Shown here: one piece after another, positions 44,034 through 52,290 of the stretch
How positions within the stretch are numbered: the stretch's first letter is position 1
How the letters are laid out: each line of letters starts with the position of its first letter
Assembly (NCBI RefSeq): GCF_009801115.1
Contig: NZ_VTOL01000005.1
Coordinates: 232,300 to 296,299 of the forward strand
Direction: 5' to 3'
Length of the DNA stretch: 64,000 nucleotides
Origin: Dyadobacter sp. 3J3
Lineage (GTDB): Bacteria > Bacteroidota > Bacteroidia > Cytophagales > Spirosomataceae
Program-made: the position numbers and the translations under genes
The notes under the pieces: model-generated
Databases searched by the model: none
The model's input: only the letters and a program-made list of their open reading frames with translations
Told to the model about the DNA's origin: nothing

Positions 44034-45443
44034 GAAGAATAGTTTAGAAGACAATAGACAAGCTGGATTGTTATTTGCCACGAATGCACGAATGTTCACA
44101 AATTATTTATTCGTGAGCATTTGTGCATTCGTGGCATTTCTTTTTTTAGATGGTAAGGCATTTTTTTTTACCCGTCCGACCGGTATTGAAAATATCAATT
44201 TTAAAGAGAAATCAATTTGGGAATCGGTGGATTTTCAATATTTGATTTGATAAAAGAAAAACCGTCTTTGAAAGAATAGTTTAGAAGACAAGAGACAAGC
44301 TGGATTGTTATTTGCCACGAATGCACGAATGTTCACAAATTATTTATTCGTGAGCATTTGTGCATTCGTGGCATTTCTTTTTTAGATGGTAAGGAATTTT
44401 TTATTACCCGTACGACCGTTATTGAAAATGTCAATTTTAAAGACAAATCAATTTGGGAACCGGCGGATTTTCAATATTTGATTTGATAAAAGGAAAACCG
44501 TCTTTGGAAGAATAGTTTAGAAGACAATAGACAAGCTGGATTGTTATTTGCCACGAATGCACGAATGTTCACAAATTATTTATTCGTGAGCATTTGTGCA
44601 TTCGTGGCATTTCTTTTTTTAGATGGTAAGGCATTTTTTTTTACCCGTCCGACCGGTATTGAAAATATCAATTTTAAAGAGAAATCAATTTGGGAATCGG
44701 TGGATTTTCAATATTTGATTTGATAAAAGAAAAACCGTCTTTGAAAGAATAGTTTAGAAGACAATAGACAAGCTGGATTGTTATTTGCCACGAATGCACG
44801 AATATTCACAAATTATTTATTCGTGAGCATTTGTGCATTCGTGGCATTTCTTTTTTTAGATGGTAAGGAATTTTTTTTTCCCGTCCGACCGTTATTGAAA
44901 ATGTCAATTTTAAAGAGAAATCAATTTGGGAACCGGCGAATTTTCAATATTTGATTTGATAAAAGAAAAACCGTCTTTGGAAGAATAGTTTAGAAGACAA
45001 TAGACAAGCTGGATTGTTATTTGCCACGAATGCACGAATGTTCACAAATTATTTATTCGTGAGCATTTGTGCATTCGTGGCATTTCTTTTTTTAGATGGT
45101 AAGGCATTTTTTATTACCCGTCCGACCGGTATTGAAACTGTCAAGTTTAAAGAGAAATCAATTTGGGAACCGGTGGATTTTCAATATTTGATTTGATAAA
45201 AGAAAAACCGTCTTTGGAATAATAGTTTAGAAGACAATAGACAAGCTGGATTGTTATTTGCCACGAATGCACGAATATTCACAAATTATTTATTCGTGAG
45301 CATTTGTGCATTCGTGGCATTTCTTTTTTAGATGGTAAGGAATTTTTATTACCCGTACGACCGGTATTGAAAATATCAATTTTAAAGAGAAATCAATTTG
45401 GGAATCGGTGGATTTTCAATATTTGATTTGATAAAAGAAAAAC
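44034..45443. repeat. Six tandem copies of a 236/237-bp unit
   Basis: The word AGTTTAGAAG starts at 44041, 44278, 44514, 44751, 44987 and 45224, so the period alternates between 237 and 236 bases. Copies 1 and 3 are essentially identical; copies 1, 3, 5 share 'GGCATTTTTT', and copies 2, 4, 6 share 'GGAATTTTT', giving a higher-order period of exactly 473. Copy 6 is partial and overlaps the last 20 codons of the sugar-epimerase gene; every other copy carries those codons too as a non-coding remnant. Each copy contains a long hairpin. Open frames of 60 codons in copies 1, 3 and 5 are a by-product of the repeat. No gene is otherwise seen between 44041 and 45381. Confidence 0.95.
44076..44136. repeat. 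Hairpin element (CCACGAATGCACGAAT type), first of six
   Basis: TGCCACGAATGCACGAATG (44076-44094) pairs with CATTTGTGCATTCGTGGCA (44118-44136) with one mismatch, and the stem continues inward through TTCACAAAT/ATTCGTGAG. A T-rich stretch follows on the plus strand. The same element recurs in each of the five following copies at about 236-237-bp steps. Similar palindromes are dispersed in many Bacteroidota genomes. Confidence 0.8.
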
Positions 45444-46239
45444 CATCACGCATCAATTGCTCTTCTGAATCAAACATTTTACGCCAAATATTAGCAACAG
45501 GCAGTTTCGGACTGAATGCTTCAATACTGATCCAGCCGTCATATTTCAGATCACGAATGGCTCCAAAAATTCCGTCCCAGTCAACATTTCCTTTTCCGGG
45601 TGTGGATCTATCATTTTCAGAAAGTTGGATGAAAGAGATTCTGTCGCCCATTTTTCTCATCGTGTCACCAATGTTTTTCTCTTCAATATTGGCATGAAAA
45701 GTATCAAACATAATCTTGCAATTCGGATGATTTACTTCGTCCACAAAACGAATTAATTCATCTCCGCAACTTGTCAGATATAACTCGAAACGGTTCAAAT
45801 ATTCGAGACCCAGAGTGATGTCAAGTTCTCCGGCATAATCTGCCAGTTCCCGGATACTGTCAACGCCCCATTTCCATTCGTCCGACGTCGCGGGCTGGCC
45901 GGTGAAAACGCCTAACGCGGAATGATATGGCCCCATTAATTTCGTTGCACCCAAAACCAGAGAACAGTCAATAACGCGTTTCAAATGCTCCAAAGTTGAT
46001 TTGCGCATTACAGGATCGGCACTGATCAAATGATTGTCCGGACCGCAAATGGTATCTGTTTCACAGGATAATCCCAGGTCGTCCAGTTTTTTACGGAATT
46101 TAAACCAGTGCTCAGGATTTGTATTAAATATAGGGACCTCTACTCCGTCAAATCCAATTTCTTTTATCAGTTCGAGGGTAGGGAAAAGTGAGTCGTCAAT
46201 TTGGTTTCCCCAAAGGAGAAGATTCATGCTGTATTTCAT
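45382..46239 (-). CDS. Sugar 3-epimerase/isomerase of the D-tagatose (D-allulose) 3-epimerase type
   Basis: 285 residues, TIM-barrel fold of the xylose-isomerase-like superfamily. The metal-binding residues of the D-tagatose 3-epimerase group are seen: Glu in 'LGLEYLNRFE' (about 145), Asp and His in 'MFDTFHANIEE' (about 178-181), His/Gln in 'RISFIQLSENDRSTPGKGN' and Glu in 'WISIEAFSP' (about 240). It would interconvert ketoses at C3. The last 20 codons ('FSFIKSNIENPPIPKLISL' and stop) fall inside copy 6 of the tandem array. It is divergent from an AraC regulator across a 138-bp spacer that carries a conserved module also present before the Gfo/Idh/MocA gene at 39699. Confidence 0.92.
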   Translation of the reverse strand: MKYSMNLLLWGNQIDDSLFPTLELIKEIGFDGVEVPIFNTNPEHWFKFRKKLDDLGLSCETDTICGPDNHLISADPVMRKSTLEHLKRVIDCSLVLGATKLMGPYHSALGVFTGQPATSDEWKWGVDSIRELADYAGELDITLGLEYLNRFELYLTSCGDELIRFVDEVNHPNCKIMFDTFHANIEEKNIGDTMRKMGDRISFIQLSENDRSTPGKGNVDWDGIFGAIRDLKYDGWISIEAFSPKLPVANIWRKMFDSEEQLMRDGFSFIKSNIENPPIPKLISL

Positions 46240-46255
46240 GCGGAGTATTTTTTTT

Positions 46256-46333
46256 AATACAATTTTACAACAACAAAATACTAAATACTTTTCGTCATTT
46301 GATTAGTACTAGCTGTATTTTGACTTTTGTTTA
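46256..46333 (-). promoter_or_regulatory. Conserved upstream module, copy 2 (sugar epimerase/AraC spacer)
   Basis: Shares two blocks with 40957-41034: AATACAATTTTACA (46256-46269) and TTTGATTAGTACT...GTATTTTGACTTTT (46298-46328), at near-identical spacing. It occupies most of the 138-bp spacer between the epimerase and the divergent AraC gene, so that AraC protein is the best candidate to bind it. A TATTTTG on the minus strand is a possible -7 element. Confidence 0.65.
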
Positions 46334-46377
46334 AATATGTTTGCTAATTTTGGCAAAATTCAGATAAGTCGTTTACT

Positions 46378-47238
46378 ATGAAAGCTCCGATCCATAAAAA
46401 TATTGAAAGTCAGGTACGCCTGGTTACGGTGCATGAATTAAAAGAGCCTCATTTTGATCCTAACTGGCATTTTCACCCGCATTACCAGCTTTTTACGGTT
46501 TTGGAAGGAACCGGAAAACGTTTGATCGGAGATTCTATTCATACTTTTGAACCCGGAGATACCGTTTTCCTGGGACCGGATATTCCACATTTATGGAGAA
46601 GCGATCCTGCTTATTTTGGAGGAAATTCAGAGATATCCACGCATGGTATCGTACTTTATTTTCAGGAAGATTTTTTAGGAAAAGATTTTTTTGAAAAATC
46701 GGAAATGCTTGCTTTGAAACAACTTCTGATAGATTCCAAACGCGGTATTGCTTACAAAGGAACGCTGCGTGATCATATCCGTCAGGAACTTTTGGAATTA
46801 AGAAATACCGAAGGATTTTCAGGGATTTTAAAGCTCCTTACTTTACTAAACAAACTTGCACACGAAGAAGGAGGCACACCGATAGCGAGTTATGGTTATG
46901 TCAATACCTACAAAGTTTCTGAAACAGAACGTATGCAAAAAGTGCATAATTATGTTCTTCAGCATTTTGCCCAGGAAATAAGGCTGGGCGATGTTGCTTC
47001 CTTGGCTGGTATGAGCGAGGCCGCATTCTGCCGTTATTTCAAAGCCCGTTCAAACAAAACATTTATTGATTTTGTCAATGAAATCAGGGTAGGGCACGCT
47101 TGTAAATTGCTCCTGGAAGATCAATTTACAATCGCCCAAATTGCCTATGACAGTGGTTTTGATTCCTTATCAAATTTCAATCGGAATTTTAAAAGATATA
47201 TTGGACATACGCCACGGGAGTATAAGGGAAATTATTGA
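46378..47238 (+). CDS. AraC-family transcriptional regulator with N-terminal cupin
   Basis: 286 residues. The cupin sensor domain (about 15-130) has 'HFHPHYQLFTVLEGTGKRL' and 'PGDTVFLGPDIPHLW'. The DNA-binding domain (about 185-286) has two helix-turn-helix motifs, 'IRLGDVASLAGMSEAAFCRY' and 'FTIAQIAYDSGFDSLSNFNR', and ends 'GHTPREYKGNY'. It is divergent from the sugar epimerase and probably controls it in response to a sugar or sugar acid. The module in the spacer is repeated before the Gfo/Idh/MocA gene, which suggests a regulon of at least two transcripts. It converges with the SNF2-partner gene 44 bases downstream. Confidence 0.92.
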   Translation: MKAPIHKNIESQVRLVTVHELKEPHFDPNWHFHPHYQLFTVLEGTGKRLIGDSIHTFEPGDTVFLGPDIPHLWRSDPAYFGGNSEISTHGIVLYFQEDFLGKDFFEKSEMLALKQLLIDSKRGIAYKGTLRDHIRQELLELRNTEGFSGILKLLTLLNKLAHEEGGTPIASYGYVNTYKVSETERMQKVHNYVLQHFAQEIRLGDVASLAGMSEAAFCRYFKARSNKTFIDFVNEIRVGHACKLLLEDQFTIAQIAYDSGFDSLSNFNRNFKRYIGHTPREYKGNY

Positions 47239-47282
47239 TAATTATTTTGCTACTCGCTGTAAGCTGTCTGCCAAAAGCTACT

Positions 47283-49088
47283 TTAATTTAATACATACCC
47301 CAATTCCTTCATACGGTTGGTGAAAGCAGTTAATTTTGTATGTTCAATTAATATATGGTACTGTTCTGCCTTGACCACGAGTTTTCGTAAGACCTCGTCC
47401 TGTACAATCATACGCTGCAAGATTTTATTCCCCGGTGGAATTGAGAAGACGTGAATTTCCGATTGACTGTTAATACTTTTGCTGTTTGATACAAGTTCCT
47501 GTAAGTAGTTTTCCCAAAACGCAGGAAGTTTTTCACCGATGGTTTGTTTAAACAATACGATTTTATTCTGGATATCCCTGGTTGATTTGCATTCTTTCAA
47601 AAACTTTCCAGGGCTGAACTGATACCGGTTTTCGCTGACTTTATTCGCGTAACTACTTAGCATAGTATCCGCCAGAACGGGATCTCCTTCCACTCGAATG
47701 AAGGTACTGTTTTCATCAAAAGACAAAGTCGTTTGAAAATCAGTGGTAACGGGCGTGTAATCTTTGCTCAATCCCAGCACATAAGCGCCCATGGCTGTAA
47801 TTCTGAACGCAAGAAGATTCTGATAGGCTGATTGCAGATTGGGAATGGCAGGATCCAGTGCAATGTCCATAAGTCCGAAAGAGGCCATCAAAAAGACATG
47901 AGCGGCGAGGTAGGGCTCCCCAACAAATTGTTGTGCGTTTCCGGAATACACGGAAATAGTTCTTTGGACCATCAAACCCTTACTGGATATTACAGAATAT
48001 TCTGCTTCAATTTTGTCTCTGATCTGCCAGTCGAGCAGAGGTGAGATGTTGATAAAACGACTGTTAACGAAACTATTCAGATTGTCAAAACTTATCCATT
48101 GCCCCGGGGAAAGCTTACGAAATATTTCGATGATTGTTGCGGTGGTATTGAGCCTGTATTCATGATACTGAAAATAATTTATTCCTTTCAGATGCGTCAG
48201 CATATAAGGGGCCGCCTGCTTTTTGTTAAAGTCCCGCGCTAAAAGTGTTTTAATTGTTTCATGCGCAGACTGAGAAATCACCTTCATCTTGAAATCATCC
48301 GATAGCAAACCTGCGATGAGCAATGCTCTTACCGGCGTATCATCTGCGTTACCAAATGACGAAAGTTTCAGCGTTCGTGACATTTTTTTAGCAGATGCTG
48401 CATTCGGGTTTCCCTTCTGTGAATACTTGATATTTCCCTGGCTGTGGTACGAAATGATTCTCGGGAGTTCGGCGGTAATGATACTTTCAGTCAGATAGGT
48501 GACAAAAGGTTCGCCGGGTTCCTGGATAGGTTTGATATAGTAACCCTCAGGTTTAGGAAGATGGATAGCCAGTAATTTTCGAAGTTCATAAGGGATTGAC
48601 AGCGAGATGCCTGTGTCCCGCAATTCTCCTTTTCTGTCTTCGTAATATCCGCTCGGCTCATAAAGCGTGATGAAATCTCCCCAGCGGGCCTTTATTTCCG
48701 GAATCAGCTGAACCACAAGATAATTGCTCCACAATTTTGCCAAATGCAGGAGTGGAGTGCCCAGAATTTCTTCCAGCTCTTTTCGGTCCAATGCATGGTT
48801 CCAGGTAGCCTTGGTCAGGATAGTTCTTTCATCTTCACTTAAATCGGCCACGTATCCGAACGCAATCTCTTCGTCGTTGTACCACATACATACGAGATCT
48901 GCTATTTCCTCTTTTGTAGTAATTTTCCGGATATCAATTTTACTGTAACTAAGGATCCGGCTTTCATATTTCGTATAGTTACGGATCAGAAATTTCTGGA
49001 TTGGCGAATAGAAAAATTTCACAATGAAATCTTTGTTATTCTTCATGAGGTTTGCTTTAATAGCCTCAGATTCCTGCTTCGTCATCAT
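47283..49088 (-). CDS. Uncharacterised 601-residue protein coupled to the SNF2 helicase
   Basis: 601 residues, soluble, no signal peptide or membrane segment. I do not recognise the whole protein. The N-terminal third has a short helical, winged-helix-like part ('LDRKELEEILGTPLLHLAKL'). The C-terminal part resembles by eye the XPB/Ssl2 N-terminal-like domain of helicase-associated proteins: a strand region ('FQTTLSFDENSTFIRVEGDP'), 'RYQFSPGKFLKECKSTRDIQ', 'LPAFWENYLQEL', and an ending 'AFTNRMKELGYVL'. The start codon overlaps the SNF2 stop (ATGATGA at 49083-49088), so translation is coupled and the two proteins probably act together. It may be a DNA-binding or regulatory partner of the helicase. 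The function is unknown. Confidence 0.8.
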   Translation of the reverse strand: MMTKQESEAIKANLMKNNKDFIVKFFYSPIQKFLIRNYTKYESRILSYSKIDIRKITTKEEIADLVCMWYNDEEIAFGYVADLSEDERTILTKATWNHALDRKELEEILGTPLLHLAKLWSNYLVVQLIPEIKARWGDFITLYEPSGYYEDRKGELRDTGISLSIPYELRKLLAIHLPKPEGYYIKPIQEPGEPFVTYLTESIITAELPRIISYHSQGNIKYSQKGNPNAASAKKMSRTLKLSSFGNADDTPVRALLIAGLLSDDFKMKVISQSAHETIKTLLARDFNKKQAAPYMLTHLKGINYFQYHEYRLNTTATIIEIFRKLSPGQWISFDNLNSFVNSRFINISPLLDWQIRDKIEAEYSVISSKGLMVQRTISVYSGNAQQFVGEPYLAAHVFLMASFGLMDIALDPAIPNLQSAYQNLLAFRITAMGAYVLGLSKDYTPVTTDFQTTLSFDENSTFIRVEGDPVLADTMLSSYANKVSENRYQFSPGKFLKECKSTRDIQNKIVLFKQTIGEKLPAFWENYLQELVSNSKSINSQSEIHVFSIPPGNKILQRMIVQDEVLRKLVVKAEQYHILIEHTKLTAFTNRMKELGYVLN

Positions 49089-51895
49089 TTTCCTAAAATA
49101 AATTCAATATCATCCTCACTCAGACTTTTCACAGAAGCGCTGTCACTGGAAATAATTGAATCCAGTAATGCACTTTTAACTTCCTGAAGTTTCAGTATTT
49201 TCTCTTCTATCGTACCCAGTGTAATCAGTTTGTAACTCATTACCTTTTTATTTTGTCCAATCCGGTGCGCGCGGTCAATGGCCTGGTTTTCTGCCGATTT
49301 GTTCCACCACGGATCAAAAATAAAGACCATGTCCGCAGCAGTAAGGTTCAGCCCTGTGCCTCCTGTTTTCAGGGTCAGTACAAAAACTTTACAATCCGGG
49401 TCATTTTGAAAACGGTCAACGAGCTGCTGCCGGTTTCTGCTACTTCCGGTCATGGTCACAAAGTCAATACCTCTCTTGTCCAATTCTTCGCCAATATCTT
49501 CCACAGCGGCCAGGTAATTGGCAAACACCAGAACCTTATGTTTGTTCGCAATGGCATCTTCGAGCTGCTCAATAAGGAGTTCTGTTTTTGGAGAATCTAT
49601 TTTTCCGTCCGTTTGTGCTCCCGGAATGGACGCGATCTGCCGCAGTTCGTTCATAGCCTGAAAAACAAAAAACTGGGATTGTTGAATACCTTTCATCGCA
49701 ACCTGCTGCTCAATGGCATCTTTATAATACAGCCGTCGCTGCTCGTAATATCTGGCCTGTTCAGGGCTCATTTCAACGAATAAAGTTTGCTCTATCTTAT
49801 CGGGCAATTCTTTAAGTACATCCTTTTTTAATCTTCTGAGAATGAAAGGATAAATCTTCTTTTTTAATTCTATTGTTGCATCCTTGTTGTCATACTTTTG
49901 AATGGGCGTCAGGTAGTGCTGATTAAAACCCTCGGCGCTTCCAAACATAGCCGGGTTCAGAAAACGGAATAGGGCATACAGTTCTGAAAGATTGTTTTCA
50001 ACAGGCGTTCCACTTAATGCAAGGCGGTAGGATGCGTTGAGAAGCAATACTGCTTTATGCAATTGACTGTTCAGGTTTTTTACAGCCTGGGATTCGTCCA
50101 GGATTGCGTAAAGGAATTTTTCATTCTTCCAAAATTCAATATCATTACGCACCATGGCATAGGTGGTCAGGATGATATTTACCTTTTGGACTTCTTCTTT
50201 ATCACGGTTGGTACCATACCAGGTGTAAAAAGTGAGTTGTGGTGCAAACTTTTTCAGCTCATTTTCCCAGTTAAAGAGTAGTGATTTTGGCATGGCGATA
50301 ATCGAAGGTAAACCGGTTTTATCTTTTTCATAAACTTCCGCCAGCAGTGTGATTGTTTGCAGGGTTTTACCCAAACCCATATCGTCGGCCAGGCAGCCGC
50401 CCAGTTTGTTTTGATGCAGATAGAGTAGCCACTTATAGCCCTGCTCCTGATAAGGACGCAGTTTTGCATTTATTTTTGGCAGTTTTATCTTTTTATCGGC
50501 AATCTGGTTAAAGCCTTCGAATATGTTTCTCGCTTTGCTGAACTGCTCCTTCGCTGCACGTTCTTCGATCAGTTCTTCAACCAGCGGAAGATCAAAAAAA
50601 GAAATTTCGATTTTGTCCTTATCTTTTTTCTTTTTGAAAAGCCGCTGGAGTTTCTGCATATACTGCTCATTGACCAGGGCCTGGCTGCCATCGGCAAGAA
50701 TGATGTAGCGGTTTTTGTTGAACTGGTTTATCGCATCAAAAAGTGAAATCTTTTGGTCACCAAATTCGAGTGTGGCTTTTCCTTCAAGAAAATCAATACC
50801 GTGACCGACCTGCACATTCAGCTTCGGTGGGTTTACATTGATTTTGTAAGATTTTAACTTTTCGCTGCCTACAAGCGCATATTCTCCGATCAGGGAAGGG
50901 ATATCCCGGTATATAAATTCCGAAGCGATATTCTCCGGAATAATAAGAAGGTTTTCTTCCTGGATAATTCCACCGGATACTTTCTTCTTTCCTTTTTCTA
51001 CATGTTTATTAAGGGTTTTTTCAATATACGCTACATGCTGCTCAATGTGTACCTGCTCAATCGGACGGACGGTAATGGTTTCTTCCATTTCATTGATTAC
51101 CGCAAAACGGAACAAGTCGTAGTCGTCCAGAAAATCAACATCGGTATTGGGCAAAAGCTGGCCGATGCGCAGGTAAAGCGAGTTATCAGCATCTACTTTT
51201 TCAAATATAAGTGCCGGTCTTGATTTTACAGGTTCGGCATCTTTCTGCACCGTATAATTTTCGTAAGACAACGTTACATTGTCGAGGTACGAAAAAAACA
51301 GAGAAAGAAATTTCTGCAAATCTGCAAGCGGTAAGGTTTTTAGATTGAAATTTTCCAATGAATGAAATAGAGCACCCACAGGCTCGGTTTCCAACACAGC
51401 GTTACTGCCAGCAAGCCATACATGTTCTTCATTAATAAACTGAAAATGGTTATGTTCGGCTTCAGGCGTATTCAATTCCAGTTGAGACGACAATGACTTA
51501 TCACCTGTTTTGCTGAGTATTAATCTGAGCTGCGCTGTTCCATTTCCGGCTTTTATTACTTCATCGTCAGCATTTATAAACAGACCGCTTTCTAGTAATT
51601 GTGGGATCAGGTATGGATGCTCGTGAAGGTATAACCTGCTTTCAGGATTTTCCCAGTCAATAGTGAAATGGCTGCGGTCCCGGATCATGTGGATCGTTTT
51701 AGCTATACTACGCAATACGCCACTATACTGACGGTAACCAAAGGTTGCGTTTTTACCCGATTTGTCTACCGTTTCAATAAACGCACCCTGTGCATCGAAC
51801 TGAAGAAGGAAAAAAAGTCCGTTGTCTTTCTTAGATGATATTTCTTTAAATTCTGTAAAAGACTTATTTCGCCTTAATTGCTCGAAAATAGACAT
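49085..51895 (-). CDS. SNF2-family DNA translocase/helicase
   Basis: 936 residues. The C-terminal 480 residues form a complete SNF2 ATPase: 'KLRPYQEQGYKWLLYLHQNK', Walker A 'LADDMGLGKTLQTITLLA' (about 505), motif II 'ILDESQAVKN' (about 600; DESQ instead of the common DEAQ), motif III 'LALSGTPVENNLSELYALF', and the helicase C-domain with 'LKTGGTGLNLTAADMVF' and 'QAIDRAHRIGQNKKV'. The N-terminal 450 residues are a bacterial-SNF2-specific region without the SWIM zinc finger seen in many relatives. It uses ATP to move on duplex DNA, possibly remodelling protein-DNA complexes. A downstream partner gene overlaps its stop codon. Confidence 0.93.
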   Translation of the reverse strand: MSIFEQLRRNKSFTEFKEISSKKDNGLFFLLQFDAQGAFIETVDKSGKNATFGYRQYSGVLRSIAKTIHMIRDRSHFTIDWENPESRLYLHEHPYLIPQLLESGLFINADDEVIKAGNGTAQLRLILSKTGDKSLSSQLELNTPEAEHNHFQFINEEHVWLAGSNAVLETEPVGALFHSLENFNLKTLPLADLQKFLSLFFSYLDNVTLSYENYTVQKDAEPVKSRPALIFEKVDADNSLYLRIGQLLPNTDVDFLDDYDLFRFAVINEMEETITVRPIEQVHIEQHVAYIEKTLNKHVEKGKKKVSGGIIQEENLLIIPENIASEFIYRDIPSLIGEYALVGSEKLKSYKINVNPPKLNVQVGHGIDFLEGKATLEFGDQKISLFDAINQFNKNRYIILADGSQALVNEQYMQKLQRLFKKKKDKDKIEISFFDLPLVEELIEERAAKEQFSKARNIFEGFNQIADKKIKLPKINAKLRPYQEQGYKWLLYLHQNKLGGCLADDMGLGKTLQTITLLAEVYEKDKTGLPSIIAMPKSLLFNWENELKKFAPQLTFYTWYGTNRDKEEVQKVNIILTTYAMVRNDIEFWKNEKFLYAILDESQAVKNLNSQLHKAVLLLNASYRLALSGTPVENNLSELYALFRFLNPAMFGSAEGFNQHYLTPIQKYDNKDATIELKKKIYPFILRRLKKDVLKELPDKIEQTLFVEMSPEQARYYEQRRLYYKDAIEQQVAMKGIQQSQFFVFQAMNELRQIASIPGAQTDGKIDSPKTELLIEQLEDAIANKHKVLVFANYLAAVEDIGEELDKRGIDFVTMTGSSRNRQQLVDRFQNDPDCKVFVLTLKTGGTGLNLTAADMVFIFDPWWNKSAENQAIDRAHRIGQNKKVMSYKLITLGTIEEKILKLQEVKSALLDSIISSDSASVKSLSEDDIEFILGK

Positions 51896-51968
51896 GTTCG
51901 AAAATGTGTGATTGCTATTGTGTAAAATAAATCATCCATTATGATTTTGCCAAGTTTATAAACCGAAT

Positions 51969-52250
51969 CTAAAGTGTATTTACGAAATACTTGCTTAGCT
52001 CATTATAGCCTGTCTCAATCGGGATATCAAATACATCAGTAGAATATTCTCCCGTCCAAACTCCGAACAATTGATGATTTTTTTCATGCTTGTTTTGAAT
52101 TAGGGCTCCAAGTAATGTTACTAAATCTTTCTTACCCTGAACTGTGCAAAATTCAGTTTTATCTCTATTTATCCAGTTGATGGTAAAGTACCATAATTCT
52201 TTGTCTCGGACCTGAAACGGGAAATTTTTTAAATCGTTTCTGAAAGCCAT
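51969..52250 (-). CDS. Small protein of unknown function (93 residues)
   Basis: 93 residues with ordinary amino-acid make-up ('ELWYFTINWINRDKTEFCTV', 'HQLFGVWTGEYSTDVF'), no signal peptide and no membrane segment. It starts at an ATG at 52250 and lies alone between the SNF2 gene (73 bases away) and the deacylase gene (40 bases). I do not recognise a family. It is probably real because both the composition and the fit in the gap are gene-like, but it could belong to either neighbouring unit or stand alone. Confidence 0.55.
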   Translation of the reverse strand: MAFRNDLKNFPFQVRDKELWYFTINWINRDKTEFCTVQGKKDLVTLLGALIQNKHEKNHQLFGVWTGEYSTDVFDIPIETGYNELSKYFVNTL

Positions 52251-52290
52251 TATATCTATTTTAACGTGGACAGATTTTACTCTCGTTTAT

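Noticed and set aside
44068..45196. Three open frames of 60 codons starting MLFATNARMF in the tandem array
   Set aside because: They lie across the hairpin and T-runs, are present only in the odd copies because of one-base length differences, and show no gene-like features; they are by-products of the repeat.
44034..45443. Tandem array as a CRISPR array
   Set aside because: The units are 236-237 bp, contiguous and similar over their whole length, with no short repeat/unique spacer pattern and no cas genes.
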